From Ruminococcus bromii (GTDB taxonomy: Bacteria; Bacillota; Clostridia; Oscillospirales; Acutalibacteraceae): a DNA stretch of 64,000 nt. The notes beneath the pieces are model-generated. The model did not search any database, was not told the origin of the DNA, and was given only the letters and a program-made list of their open reading frames with translations. The translations under genes and the position numbers were made by a program. The stretch spans positions 1 to 64,000 of the forward strand of contig NZ_NNBY01000034.1 of assembly GCF_002834235.1 (NCBI RefSeq), read 5' to 3'. Below are positions 34,718-42,732 of this stretch, one piece after another; positions within the stretch are counted from its first letter, which is position 1; every line of letters starts with the position of its first letter.

Positions 34718-34762
34718 AACAACCGCCAAAACCCGATATAATGGATTTTGGCGGTTGTTTGT
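34718..34762. terminator. Bidirectional terminator, MATE / glycosyltransferase operon
   Basis: A 14-bp perfect stem, AACAACCGCCAAAA (34718-34731) with TTTTGGCGGTTGTT (34746-34759), loop of 14, between convergent genes, T-rich on both sides. Confidence 0.88.
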
Positions 34763-34782
34763 TATTTAAAATATGTTTAATT

Positions 34783-35985
34783 TTAAATTGTTTTTGCAAA
34801 AACATTATCAGATGATTTTGCTCTGAAAATTGTTTTTACGAGCAAGAATGTTATATAAACATAAAGTGCGGTGTAGATGATTGCCGTAAATTTAAGGCTA
34901 ATAAGCTCGTAGGAGAACAGATAGTAGCAATAGCCTCTCAGGCTTATAAGCATTGACGCAATCGGAATCCACAAATGCTTTGTACTTACCGCCGCATAGA
35001 CAATTAAAATAATGTCAAGCAGATAACCGTAGCGTTCGTGCATTGACGAAAGGAACATGATACAGGTGAACACAGTCCACGCTGTTGTCAGAAGAAAAGT
35101 TTCAAGGTTTTTCAAATCAACCTTTTTATAGATGATAATGCACATCATAATTCCGAGTACGGCAATTGTCAGAAAGACCGAAAACTGCTTGAACAGATAA
35201 TAATATGTAATATCGTTTCCGTCACATATGAGTGCATAAAAGTTCGGACAGTTCATCTGAATAAGCTTTCCGTAGTCGGTCTGTTCCGCATATATTGTGA
35301 TGATATCGATAAACGGTCTGCCCATAATAATTGCAGGCAGGCACATTATCACATCAAGTGCAGGGATTATAAAGAAATGCAGAATCGAAATTTTCTTTGT
35401 CGAAATCCAGTAATAAAGCAGAACGGGAATGATGAATACGGTTTGCAGCTTGAATGCAAACGCAATGCCGATGAACACAAACGATGCAATCGGCTTGTCT
35501 TTGTGCAAAAACAGGATTGCAAGGATTATAAACGAGGTGTAAATTGAATCGCACTGCGCCCAAAACGATGAGTTAAAAATAACGGTTGCCGAAAGAAGTA
35601 CGGCTGAGTAGGTGAGTATCGCTTTGAGCCGTCGGTTATTCTTTGCAAACGAATAAACAAGCATTGCGGTTGAAATTGCAAGTACAAAATCGAATATTAT
35701 TGATACGATTTTGTACGCATACAGAGCATTTAGCGGCAAAAGAGTCATAAGATAGATTATGACTTGATACGGAATGTTGTAGTTTCCCACCTGAGTTGCA
35801 AGCCCCGTAAAATCATTCAGCTTGATTATGCTCCACCACGGATTTAAAAAGCTGTTGAAATCATCGCTTTGAAAATCCATTCCGCAGGCTCTGAGGAAAA
35901 TTGCAATAATCGTTACCGCAACGAGTAAAAATAAAAGAATGTGTTTTTTTATAAAGTCAATGACTTTGCTTTCTGCTTTTGTCAT
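34783..35985 (-). CDS. GT-C-like polytopic membrane protein, putative glycosyltransferase
   Basis: 400 residues with about ten hydrophobic helices. The first loop after helix 1 contains RACGMDFQSDDFNSFLNPWW, an acidic outer loop like the catalytic D-D loops of GT-C mannosyl/arabinosyltransferases. Later helices have VLLSATVIFNSSFWAQCDSI and SSMHERYGYLLDIIL, patterns seen in DUF2029/PMT-like enzymes. It would use a lipid-linked sugar outside the cell. Identity of the sugar is unknown. It is the last gene of a minus-strand operon with an aminotransferase and trpS; the link to those genes is probably transcriptional only. Confidence 0.72.
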   Translation of the reverse strand: MTKAESKVIDFIKKHILLFLLVAVTIIAIFLRACGMDFQSDDFNSFLNPWWSIIKLNDFTGLATQVGNYNIPYQVIIYLMTLLPLNALYAYKIVSIIFDFVLAISTAMLVYSFAKNNRRLKAILTYSAVLLSATVIFNSSFWAQCDSIYTSFIILAILFLHKDKPIASFVFIGIAFAFKLQTVFIIPVLLYYWISTKKISILHFFIIPALDVIMCLPAIIMGRPFIDIITIYAEQTDYGKLIQMNCPNFYALICDGNDITYYYLFKQFSVFLTIAVLGIMMCIIIYKKVDLKNLETFLLTTAWTVFTCIMFLSSMHERYGYLLDIILIVYAAVSTKHLWIPIASMLISLRGYCYYLFSYELISLKFTAIIYTALYVYITFLLVKTIFRAKSSDNVFAKTI

Positions 35986-36006
35986 AGAGAAAATTCCTGT
36001 TCTGGT

Positions 36007-37005
36007 TTAAATAAACCCGATTTTCTTCATAACCTTGCCCATTGTGCGGCTGCTGATTTTAAGGGCAATTTCATCGGCTTTTCTGTAACAGCTTTCAAGA
36101 TATGCCTTGTCTGCAACAAGCTTTTCGTAGCGTTCACGAATCGGACGAAGTTCTTCGACAACTGCCTCGCCTACCGCTGTCTTGAAGTCGCCGTAGCCCT
36201 TGCCGTCAAAATCCTTTTCAATCTGTTCATATGAAAGACCTGTAACTGCGCTGTAAATTGCCATAAGGTTATTTACGCCGTCTTTGCCCTCCGCATAGCG
36301 AACCTTTGCCTCGCTGTCCGTAACGGCTCTCTTGAACTTCTTCATTATCACCTCGGGTGTATCAAGAAGATGTACACAGCCGTTGACATTTTCATCGGAC
36401 TTGCTCATCTTTCTTGTCGGGTCCTGAAGACTCATAACCCTTGCACCGTTCTTTGGAATGAAACCGTCCGGAATCTTAAACACATTGCCGTAAATACCGT
36501 TAAAACGCTCTGCAATGTTCCTTGTAATTTCAATGTGCTGTTTCTGGTCTGCACCGACAGGCACTTTGTCAGCCTGATAGAGAAGAATGTCGGCAGCCAT
36601 GAGTACGGGATATGTGAAAAGACCTGCGTTGATGTTGTCGGCATGCTTTGCAGACTTGTCCTTGAACTGCGTCATTCTTGAAAGCTCGCCGAACTGTGTG
36701 TAACAGCTGAGCGCCCATGCAAGCTCTGCGTGAGTGTGAACATGACTCTGAATGAAGAAAAGACTTTTTTCAACATCAATACCGCAAGCCATAATTGAAG
36801 CATAAGCGTCAATTATATTCTTACGCATAACGGCAGGAGTCTGTCTTACTGTGATTGTGTGCAAATCTGCAAGAGCGTAAATGCAGTCGTATTCGTTCTG
36901 CATTGTAACCCAGTTGCGAACCGCACCGAGATAGTTTCCGAGTGTAATTGTTCCGCTGGGCTGTATTGCGCTGAATACAACCTCTTTTTTTGTCTGATTT
37001 TCCAT
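36007..37005 (-). CDS. trpS: Tryptophanyl-tRNA synthetase
   Basis: 332 residues, the usual bacterial length. The class I signature is the HIGH-like TITLGNYLGA near the N-terminus, and the KMSKS loop appears literally as RKMSKSDENVN (about residue 200). YPVLMAADILLYQADKVPVG and QHIEITRNIAERFN are TrpRS-specific. It charges tRNA-Trp. CGGAGGGGAATA precedes the ATG. It starts 15 bp after the aminotransferase gene, so there is no room for a T-box leader between them, and none is evident upstream of the operon. Confidence 0.96.
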   Translation of the reverse strand: MENQTKKEVVFSAIQPSGTITLGNYLGAVRNWVTMQNEYDCIYALADLHTITVRQTPAVMRKNIIDAYASIMACGIDVEKSLFFIQSHVHTHAELAWALSCYTQFGELSRMTQFKDKSAKHADNINAGLFTYPVLMAADILLYQADKVPVGADQKQHIEITRNIAERFNGIYGNVFKIPDGFIPKNGARVMSLQDPTRKMSKSDENVNGCVHLLDTPEVIMKKFKRAVTDSEAKVRYAEGKDGVNNLMAIYSAVTGLSYEQIEKDFDGKGYGDFKTAVGEAVVEELRPIRERYEKLVADKAYLESCYRKADEIALKISSRTMGKVMKKIGFI

Positions 37006-37020
37006 TATTCCCCTCCGTGA

Positions 37021-38205
37021 TTAAAGACTGTTTGCATACTCGCCGAGGATTTTTATTCCTCTTTCGAGCTGTTCGTCAGTCGGTGTTGAAAAGTTTATTC
37101 TGAAACTGTGACAGGTTTCGTTTTCGTCAGTTAAAAATGCGTTGCCCGGAACTACGCAAACCTTTTTGAGAACGAGTTCTTTGCAGAAATTCGGCATATC
37201 AATATCCTCGGGCAAGTCACACCAAATGAAAAGACCGCCGTCAATTTTATGATATGTGATTTTCGGTGCGCAGTATTTGTCAAGAAGCTCCATGCAGAAG
37301 TTCGCTTTCTTTGTGTAGATTTCACGAAGCTTTGCAAGATGAGCGTTAAAGTCATACTTTGTGATGAATTCATCGCATACATATTGTGCCCAGATGTTTG
37401 TATGTACATCGTTGCCCTGTTTGCACACAACAAGCTTTTGAAAAATCGGCTTTGGTGCAATTGTGTAAGCAACACGCATACCCGGTGAAATTACCTTTGA
37501 GAATGAACCGGCATAGATTACAATTCCGTCCGTATCAAAGCTTTTTATGTTCGGAACATATTCACCGCTGTAACGCAGGTCGCCGTACGGGTTGTCCTCA
37601 ATGATGAGAACACCGTATTTTTTGGCAAGCTCATAAACTTTCTTACGCTTTTCAAGGCTCATTGTAACACCCGAAGGATTTTGAAAATTCGGAATTGTGT
37701 AAATGAGCTTTGCGTTCGGATTGGCTTTTAAAGCCTCTTCAAGCTTTTCTGTGCTCATACCGTCAGGCTCAACGGGAACACCTGCAAGCTTTGCGTTGTA
37801 GCTTCTGAATGTGTTGAGCGAGCCGATGAATGACGGTGCCTCGCAGATTACAACATCGCCCTCGTTTACAAGAGCCTTTGAGCATAAATCCATAATCTGC
37901 TGTGCGCCTGTTGTGATGAGAATGTCGTCATTGTCAGAGCCTGTGTTATGCTCCTTTTTCATATATTCCGTAAGGTGCTTTCTCAGCGGAGTGTAACCCT
38001 CCGAAACGCTGTACTGTAAAACCGAAATCGGATCTTCTGCAAAAACCTTTGCCGAGATTTCCGCAATCTCCTTTGAGGGAAATGCATCGGGCGACGGGTT
38101 TCCTGCCGAAAGCGACACAACGCTCGGATCGGCGGCATATTTGAAAATTTCTCTGATAGCACTCGGTTTCAGGCTTGAAACCCTGTCGGAAAACCTGTAT
38201 TCCAT
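37021..38205 (-). CDS. PLP-dependent aminotransferase (class I, LysN/MocR-like catalytic domain)
   Basis: 394 residues. Fold type I motifs: SLSAGNPSPDAFPSKEI, ILITTGAQQIMDLCSKAL, IPNFQNPSGVTMSLEKR, IIEDNPYGDLRYSG (Asp and Tyr for PLP) and IVIYAGSFSKVISPGMRVAY with the Schiff-base Lys in SFSK. The C-terminal SFRINFSTPTDEQLERGI holds the carboxylate-binding Arg. It resembles 2-aminoadipate/aromatic aminotransferases of the MocR catalytic type, without the DNA-binding domain. AAAAGGAGAT precedes the ATG. First gene of the minus-strand operon; promoter at 38259-38287. Confidence 0.9.
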   Translation of the reverse strand: MEYRFSDRVSSLKPSAIREIFKYAADPSVVSLSAGNPSPDAFPSKEIAEISAKVFAEDPISVLQYSVSEGYTPLRKHLTEYMKKEHNTGSDNDDILITTGAQQIMDLCSKALVNEGDVVICEAPSFIGSLNTFRSYNAKLAGVPVEPDGMSTEKLEEALKANPNAKLIYTIPNFQNPSGVTMSLEKRKKVYELAKKYGVLIIEDNPYGDLRYSGEYVPNIKSFDTDGIVIYAGSFSKVISPGMRVAYTIAPKPIFQKLVVCKQGNDVHTNIWAQYVCDEFITKYDFNAHLAKLREIYTKKANFCMELLDKYCAPKITYHKIDGGLFIWCDLPEDIDMPNFCKELVLKKVCVVPGNAFLTDENETCHSFRINFSTPTDEQLERGIKILGEYANSL

Positions 38206-38258
38206 AAAAATATCTCCTTTTAAGATGATAAGGATTTTTTAAAATTCCATACCCTGTA

Positions 38259-38287
38259 ATTCTATCACGAATTGCATATATGTTCAA
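38259..38287 (-). promoter_or_regulatory. Promoter of the aminotransferase-trpS-glycosyltransferase operon
   Basis: Minus strand TTGAAC (38287-38282), 17-bp spacer, TAGAAT (38264-38259). Confidence 0.72.
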
Positions 38288-38393
38288 GAAATTTGACTGT
38301 TTTTACTGCGATTTTATTCAAAAAATGTGTAATTTATTATTTTGCATTTGTAAATGTTAATTCACGGAAATTGTATTTTTTGTGCTTTTTGTA

Positions 38394-38422
38394 TTGTTTT
38401 TGATGAGTTTCTGTTGTATAAT
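38394..38422 (+). promoter_or_regulatory. Promoter of the DHHW protein gene
   Basis: TTGTTT (38394-38399), 17-bp spacer, TATAAT (38417-38422). The leader to 38560 is about 130 nt; I see no defined structure in it beyond an AATTCAAATTGAATT palindrome near 38515. Confidence 0.68.
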
Positions 38423-38560
38423 CTAAGTGATAATGTCCTTACGGTCAGAGCAAGGCTTGCTTTGATTCAAACAGGAGTACACTGCGAGTAATTAATACAC
38501 TTATATAATTCATTGAATTCAAATTGAATTTAAAAATCTTCAGTTTGGGAGAATAACACT

Positions 38561-39859
38561 ATGAGCAGAAGAAACGATTACGATTATTTTGATCTTGATA
38601 ATTTCGATGACAGCATTGATTCCCGTGAATATCGTCGCAGACAGCAACAGCGCCGTCCTGCAAGCTATGCCGCAAGACCGTCATCACAGCGTCCCGTCAG
38701 AAGAACTGTAAAAAGAAGAAACAAAAGAAGAACCAGAAACAGAATTATTATCGTTGCGAGCGCATTGATAATTCTGTTTGTTATTATTTTTATTATAACT
38801 TCAATTTTTAAGGGTTGTTCAAAGGAAGATGCCCTTGCAAGCGTTCCCACGGGAACAGTGGGTACAACGGCATCTCCCGACGAAACCGCAAAATCTTCGA
38901 CCGCTGACAAAGCAAACGAGCTTTCTCCTACATATTTTATGACACCGAGCATAAAGGACGACAATACAAAAGGAACTCTTTCGTACAGCATTTATGTGTG
39001 GAACAAAACAGGCTACGAATTGTTCAGCAGTGATGATGCAAGAGCGCAGAACTATGCTCAGACAATCAACGGCTTTGCAGACAAGTTCGGCAGTTCCGTA
39101 AAGGTTTATGATATGATTGTTCCTAACCATACCGAAATGGGACTTCCGCAAAGGCTCAAAGACAGCGACGCTCCGTCAACCTCACAGGCTGACAACATCA
39201 AGGCGGCTTATGCGGCTCTTTCCGATAAGGTAACTCCGATTAACTGCTACAACCGTCTTGCAGAACATAATACAGATTACGTCTACTTTAAGAGCGACCA
39301 CCATTGGACAGGCCTCGGCGCTTACTATGCTTACACAGCATTTGCCGATACAAACGATTTGCCCGTTCTTTCGCTTGATGATTGCGAGGAACAGAAGATT
39401 AACGGCTTTACAGGCTCGTTTACCAACTCGGCAGACGGTCTTGACAGCGATACGGTAAGTTATTGGAAGTTCCCTTATAATGTAACAATGGATATCACAC
39501 AGGCAGACGGTTCTTCCGCAAGCTATGACAGTCCCTACTATGAAGCCGCAGAGGGCGGTTCAAACACCTACGGTGTGTTTATTATGGGTGATAATGCCCT
39601 CACGGTTCTGAAATCAGCTTCGGAAAATGCGGCGGCAGGCAAGAAGATTGCCGTTGTAAAGGAAAGCTACGGCAACGCTTTTGTTCCGTATCTCACAAAT
39701 AACTACGAAGAAGTTCATGTTATCGACTTCAGATATTTCAAACAGAATCTTGTTGATTACTGCAAAACCAACGGAATTGACGAGGTGCTTTTTATGAACG
39801 GTGTAATGAGTGCCAACACTCAGGTTCAGCTTGACAGTATGAGCGGACTTTTTAACTGA
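38561..39859 (+). CDS. DHHW-family membrane-anchored protein (SGNH/AlgX-like)
   Basis: 432 residues. A basic, Arg-rich cytoplasmic N-terminus (SQRPVRRTVKRRNKRRTRNR) precedes one transmembrane helix (IIIVASALIILFVIIFIITS, about residues 63-82). The outer domain has the DHHW motif in FKSDHHWTGLGAYYAYTAF and a later VVKESYGNAFVPYL, together the Ser-x-x-Asp-His logic of SGNH/GDSL-like AlgX/AlgJ proteins that acetylate exopolysaccharide. Activity is inferred. TTGGGAGAATAACACT precedes the ATG. NUDIX gene follows after 33 bp. A membrane acyltransferase_3 (11315), the usual acyl donor for such proteins, is in this window but not adjacent. Confidence 0.83.
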   Translation: MSRRNDYDYFDLDNFDDSIDSREYRRRQQQRRPASYAARPSSQRPVRRTVKRRNKRRTRNRIIIVASALIILFVIIFIITSIFKGCSKEDALASVPTGTVGTTASPDETAKSSTADKANELSPTYFMTPSIKDDNTKGTLSYSIYVWNKTGYELFSSDDARAQNYAQTINGFADKFGSSVKVYDMIVPNHTEMGLPQRLKDSDAPSTSQADNIKAAYAALSDKVTPINCYNRLAEHNTDYVYFKSDHHWTGLGAYYAYTAFADTNDLPVLSLDDCEEQKINGFTGSFTNSADGLDSDTVSYWKFPYNVTMDITQADGSSASYDSPYYEAAEGGSNTYGVFIMGDNALTVLKSASENAAAGKKIAVVKESYGNAFVPYLTNNYEEVHVIDFRYFKQNLVDYCKTNGIDEVLFMNGVMSANTQVQLDSMSGLFN

Positions 39860-39892
39860 TATCATATCGGGTAAATTCTTGTAAGGAGGTGT

Positions 39893-40594
39893 ATGCCGAT
39901 GATAGCAGACAGCGTGAAGGTGAGCGTGTTCGGAAAAATAAGCGATAAGCTGTATTCGGCACAAATTACCTCCGTTTCAGGACGCTGTAAAAGTGCGTAT
40001 GTGATTTCGCACAAACCCGTAACAGAATATTTTGAGGGCGTTGTGGTTGCCGTTGCCGAATTTGACGGCCTTGACGGCGAGCGTCCGATAATCTCACAAT
40101 ACGGTGAGGTGTTTTATGAGCCCGAACTGCGACAGGTGCTTTCAAAACTGAAAAATATTAAGCTGAAAAGCATTGTGTGCCTTTACGAAAAGTCGTGCGG
40201 TGCGGTTATCTTCTATAAAAGCAGACAGAACACGAAAATTCTGCTTGTAAAGAACAGCAACGGCAGATATTGGAGTTTTCCGAAGGGACATATTGAAGAC
40301 GGTGAAAACGAACATCAGACAGCAATCCGTGAAATTAAAGAGGAAACAGGTCTTGATGTCGTGATTGAAAAGGGCTTTCGTGAAATCAGCGAATACTGTC
40401 CTTTCGGTAAAATTCGCAAACGGGTTGTCTTTTTCCTTGCACAGGCATTTACGGATAATGTCAAAATTCAGGAGGAGGAAATTGACAGTTATATTTGGGT
40501 TGATTTGCAACAGGCACGAAAAATGTGCTCCTATGATAATGATTTGAGGATTATTGAGAAAGCTGAAACGGCGATTCATCTTCTCAGAAACTAA
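39893..40594 (+). CDS. NUDIX hydrolase with extra N-terminal domain
   Basis: 233 residues. The C-terminal half holds a complete Nudix box, GHIEDGENEHQTAIREIKEE followed by TGL (G-x5-E-x7-REUXEEXGU), about residues 125-147. The substrate-loop start is GAVIFYKSR and WSFPKG, as in diadenosine-polyphosphate hydrolases (MutT/Ap4A type). The first 95 residues form an unrelated beta-rich region (VKVSVFGKISDKLYSAQITS) that I do not recognise. AAGGAGGTGT precedes the ATG; a second ATG six bases on is possible. Likely co-transcribed with the DHHW gene. Confidence 0.88.
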   Translation: MPMIADSVKVSVFGKISDKLYSAQITSVSGRCKSAYVISHKPVTEYFEGVVVAVAEFDGLDGERPIISQYGEVFYEPELRQVLSKLKNIKLKSIVCLYEKSCGAVIFYKSRQNTKILLVKNSNGRYWSFPKGHIEDGENEHQTAIREIKEETGLDVVIEKGFREISEYCPFGKIRKRVVFFLAQAFTDNVKIQEEEIDSYIWVDLQQARKMCSYDNDLRIIEKAETAIHLLRN

Positions 40595-40620
40595 AAGCCG
40601 ACAATTTAACGCGAAATTTA

Positions 40621-40650
40621 CAGGTACACGGCGGTGTGCCTGTTTTTTTG
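40621..40650 (+). terminator. Terminator after the NUDIX gene
   Basis: CAGGTACAC (40621-40629) with GTGTGCCTG (40634-40642), 4-nt loop, one G-T pair, followed by seven T. Beyond it the gap 40651-41038 holds no gene. Confidence 0.88.
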
Positions 40651-40707
40651 ATTTTATAAAACATTTTCTGTAAATTAAAAATGTTGAAAAAAAGCAAAAA
40701 ATACCAC

Positions 40708-40737
40708 TTGACATGTGGATTATACAGAATGTAATCT
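40708..40737 (+). promoter_or_regulatory. Possible promoter in a gene-free, DnaA-box-like region
   Basis: TTGACA (40708-40713), 18-bp spacer, TAATCT (40732-40737). The region 40700-40910 also has two inverted GTTTTCCACA sites (40769-40778 on the minus strand, 40866-40875 on the plus) and a repeated TTATACAGAATGTA (40720 and 40896). The next start codon is 300 bp away, so the assignment is uncertain. Confidence 0.4.
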
Positions 40738-41038
40738 AATTTCCCCGTTACAATCCTGTATCCAAAAATGTGGAAAACCTATTTTTTTAATGTTAAAAGT
40801 TACAACTTTGTAAATTTCGTGTAGTATCGGGATTTTTTAACATCACTTTCAACACTTTCAACATAGTTTTCCACATTGATGTTTAAAATGTTGAGTTATA
40901 CAGAATGTATAAGTGCAAATTTAGAAAAATAAATCGCAAATTCGTGATTCAAAAAAACATTTTTTTCTGCGATTCAAATTGTGACAAGGTAATATATGAC
41001 AATCTATACTCATAAAATACATCGGCGAGGTGTGTTTT

Positions 41039-41620
41039 ATGAAAAAGGAAACCGTGAAAATGAGGCTTTGGGGGCTTGTCATTGTTCCGATGATGATAAT
41101 TGTGTTCAAAAATCTTTATTCGCTGACAAACGGTGCGTTGCTTGGCATATTTTTCGGTGCTGTAAACGGCAGTATGTGGGAGCAGATCAAGGTTGTTATG
41201 CTTTCCTACCTTGTGTGGAGTCTTGTTGAGGCAATCGGAAAACGCTCGGGATTCCATCGCTTTGCCGTGTCAAGAATAATTTCGCTGTGGTTTGTCGGAA
41301 TATTCTGTCTTGCGTCATATCTGCTAATCTATGCACTCGGTGTTGAAAGTGCAGGTCTGCCAAGGTTTATTTGTGCAATTGCCGTGTGTTTTTCTGCGTT
41401 TGCACTCAGCGCAAGGCTTGAATACGGCGAAAGAAAAATTGAACAGCTTTTTTTGCCCTGCGTGTTTATGATGTTGCTTTTGATTGCCGTGTATTGCAGT
41501 TTTACAGTGTTCCCTCCGCACATGATACTTTTTGAGGACATTCAAACGGGAATGTACGGCATAATTCCCGAATACATCGACTCCGGAGCGATTGCTCTTG
41601 ATACATTGTACAGAGTTTGA
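41039..41620 (+). CDS. DUF6512-like small membrane protein
   Basis: About 193 residues with five or six hydrophobic helices. Key features are LYSLTNGALLGIFFGAVNGSMWEQIKVV, with a conserved Asn-Gly-Ser-Met-Trp-Glu in the first loop, and a C-terminal PPHMILFEDIQTGMYGIIPE. The match to the DUF6512 membrane family is from memory and function is unknown. ATG at 41039 has CGAGGTG about 8 nt upstream; GTG at 41030 lies inside this site. Transcribed alone; the rlmB gene follows at 127 bp. Confidence 0.7.
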   Translation: MKKETVKMRLWGLVIVPMMIIVFKNLYSLTNGALLGIFFGAVNGSMWEQIKVVMLSYLVWSLVEAIGKRSGFHRFAVSRIISLWFVGIFCLASYLLIYALGVESAGLPRFICAIAVCFSAFALSARLEYGERKIEQLFLPCVFMMLLLIAVYCSFTVFPPHMILFEDIQTGMYGIIPEYIDSGAIALDTLYRV

Positions 41621-41747
41621 GTTTTTAAAAACAAATGGCTTAAAAGTATTTAATAATTTGAATTGTTATGTTATAATAGATAGCAAAATGAAGTGGTGTG
41701 TCCCATGCAGACACAAAAAATAAAAAGGAAACCGAATAAGGCTGATT

Positions 41748-42509
41748 ATGATGAAAAACGAAAGATTTGAAAATACAGAACAAAAGCCTGATGTGATTGC
41801 AGGGCGAAATCCTGTAAGTGAGGCTGTTCGCAGTAATCGCCCGATTGACAAAATTCTTGTTGCAAAGGGTGAAAAGAGCGGTGCGATTGTGGGAATCCTC
41901 GCAAAAGCCCGAGATAAGAAAATTCCCGTTAAGGAGGTTGACCGCACAAAGCTTGATTATGTGAGCGGCGGCGCAACTCATCAGGGTATTGTCGCATTTG
42001 CAGCGGCAAAGGATTATTCAACGGTTGACGATATCCTCGAATATGCCGAAAGCAGGGGCGAAGCTCCGTTTGTTGTTGTGCTTGACGAGGTTGAAGATCC
42101 GCATAATCTCGGTGCAATAATCAGAACCGCAGAATGTGCCGGAGTTCACGGAATTATTATTCCGAAACGCAGAAGTGCCGGTTTAAGCTACACGGTTGCC
42201 AAAGCGTCTGCAGGCGCAATTGAATATATGCGTGTTGCAAGGGTGACTAATATTGCGGTTACACTTGATGAGCTCAAAGAAAAAGGCGTGTGGGTTTACG
42301 GCGCAGACATGGACGGCACGGATTATGACGAGTGTGATTTTTCGGGTGCGTGTGCAATTGTTATCGGCAACGAAGGTAAGGGCATTTCCAGACTTGTCCG
42401 TGAAAAGTGCGATGTAATAGCGTCATTGCCCATGAAAGGTCAGATAAATTCCCTTAATGCGTCGGTTGCCGCAGGAATTTTGATGTACAAAGCGATGAAA
42501 AACCGCTGA
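41748..42509 (+). CDS. rlmB: 23S rRNA 2'-O-ribose methyltransferase (TrmH/RlmB family)
   Basis: 253 residues. The N-terminal substrate-binding part starts VIAGRNPVSEAVRSNRPIDK, and the SpoU (alpha/beta knot) domain carries VVLDEVEDPHNLGAIIRTAE (motif 1, Asn-x-G-x-x-x-R), AIVIGNEGKGISRLVREKCD (motif 2) and IPMKGQ-type LPMKGQINSLNASVAAGILM (motif 3). It methylates a guanosine ribose in 23S rRNA using SAM. Two ATGs lie at 41748 and 41751; TAAGG is just upstream. The downstream gap (42510-42732) is filled with a dispersed repeat. Confidence 0.93.
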   Translation: MMKNERFENTEQKPDVIAGRNPVSEAVRSNRPIDKILVAKGEKSGAIVGILAKARDKKIPVKEVDRTKLDYVSGGATHQGIVAFAAAKDYSTVDDILEYAESRGEAPFVVVLDEVEDPHNLGAIIRTAECAGVHGIIIPKRRSAGLSYTVAKASAGAIEYMRVARVTNIAVTLDELKEKGVWVYGADMDGTDYDECDFSGACAIVIGNEGKGISRLVREKCDVIASLPMKGQINSLNASVAAGILMYKAMKNR

Positions 42510-42550
42510 TGTCAAATTGAAAATGTAAAATGGAAAATTTATGATAGTAT

Positions 42551-42630
42551 GTAGGGGCGTTCATTGGACGCCCGCATTGATGAAATATTATGTTTAAATA
42601 AAATCATTTGATGTTATCAAAGTTGTGTGT
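42551..42630 (+). repeat. Dispersed repeat family E, copy 1
   Basis: GTAGGGGCGTTCATTGGACG palindrome followed by GCATTGATGAAATATTATG and TTTAAATAAAATCATTTGAT. Copies: 53597-53645 (plus), 61741-61817 and 61911-61982 (minus). The remaining gap has CTCGGGCGG...CTGCCCGAG arms (42667-42710) before the next gene. Confidence 0.72.
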
Positions 42631-42732
42631 TTAAATGTCAAAGATTGCAAAAACAGAGAGTACCGCTCGGGCGGCATAGTTTCCGATAAATCTAACTATC
42701 TGCCCGAGAGTAAATAAAAAGGAGTGAATGCT

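Noticed and set aside
37006-37020. T-box leader for trpS
   Set aside because: The gap is 15 bp and the operon leader at 38206-38260 is too short and has no T-box sequence.
40700-40910. Chromosomal replication origin
   Set aside because: No dnaA, dnaN or rpmH gene and no perfect TTATCCACA box; the TTTTCCACA sites are too few.
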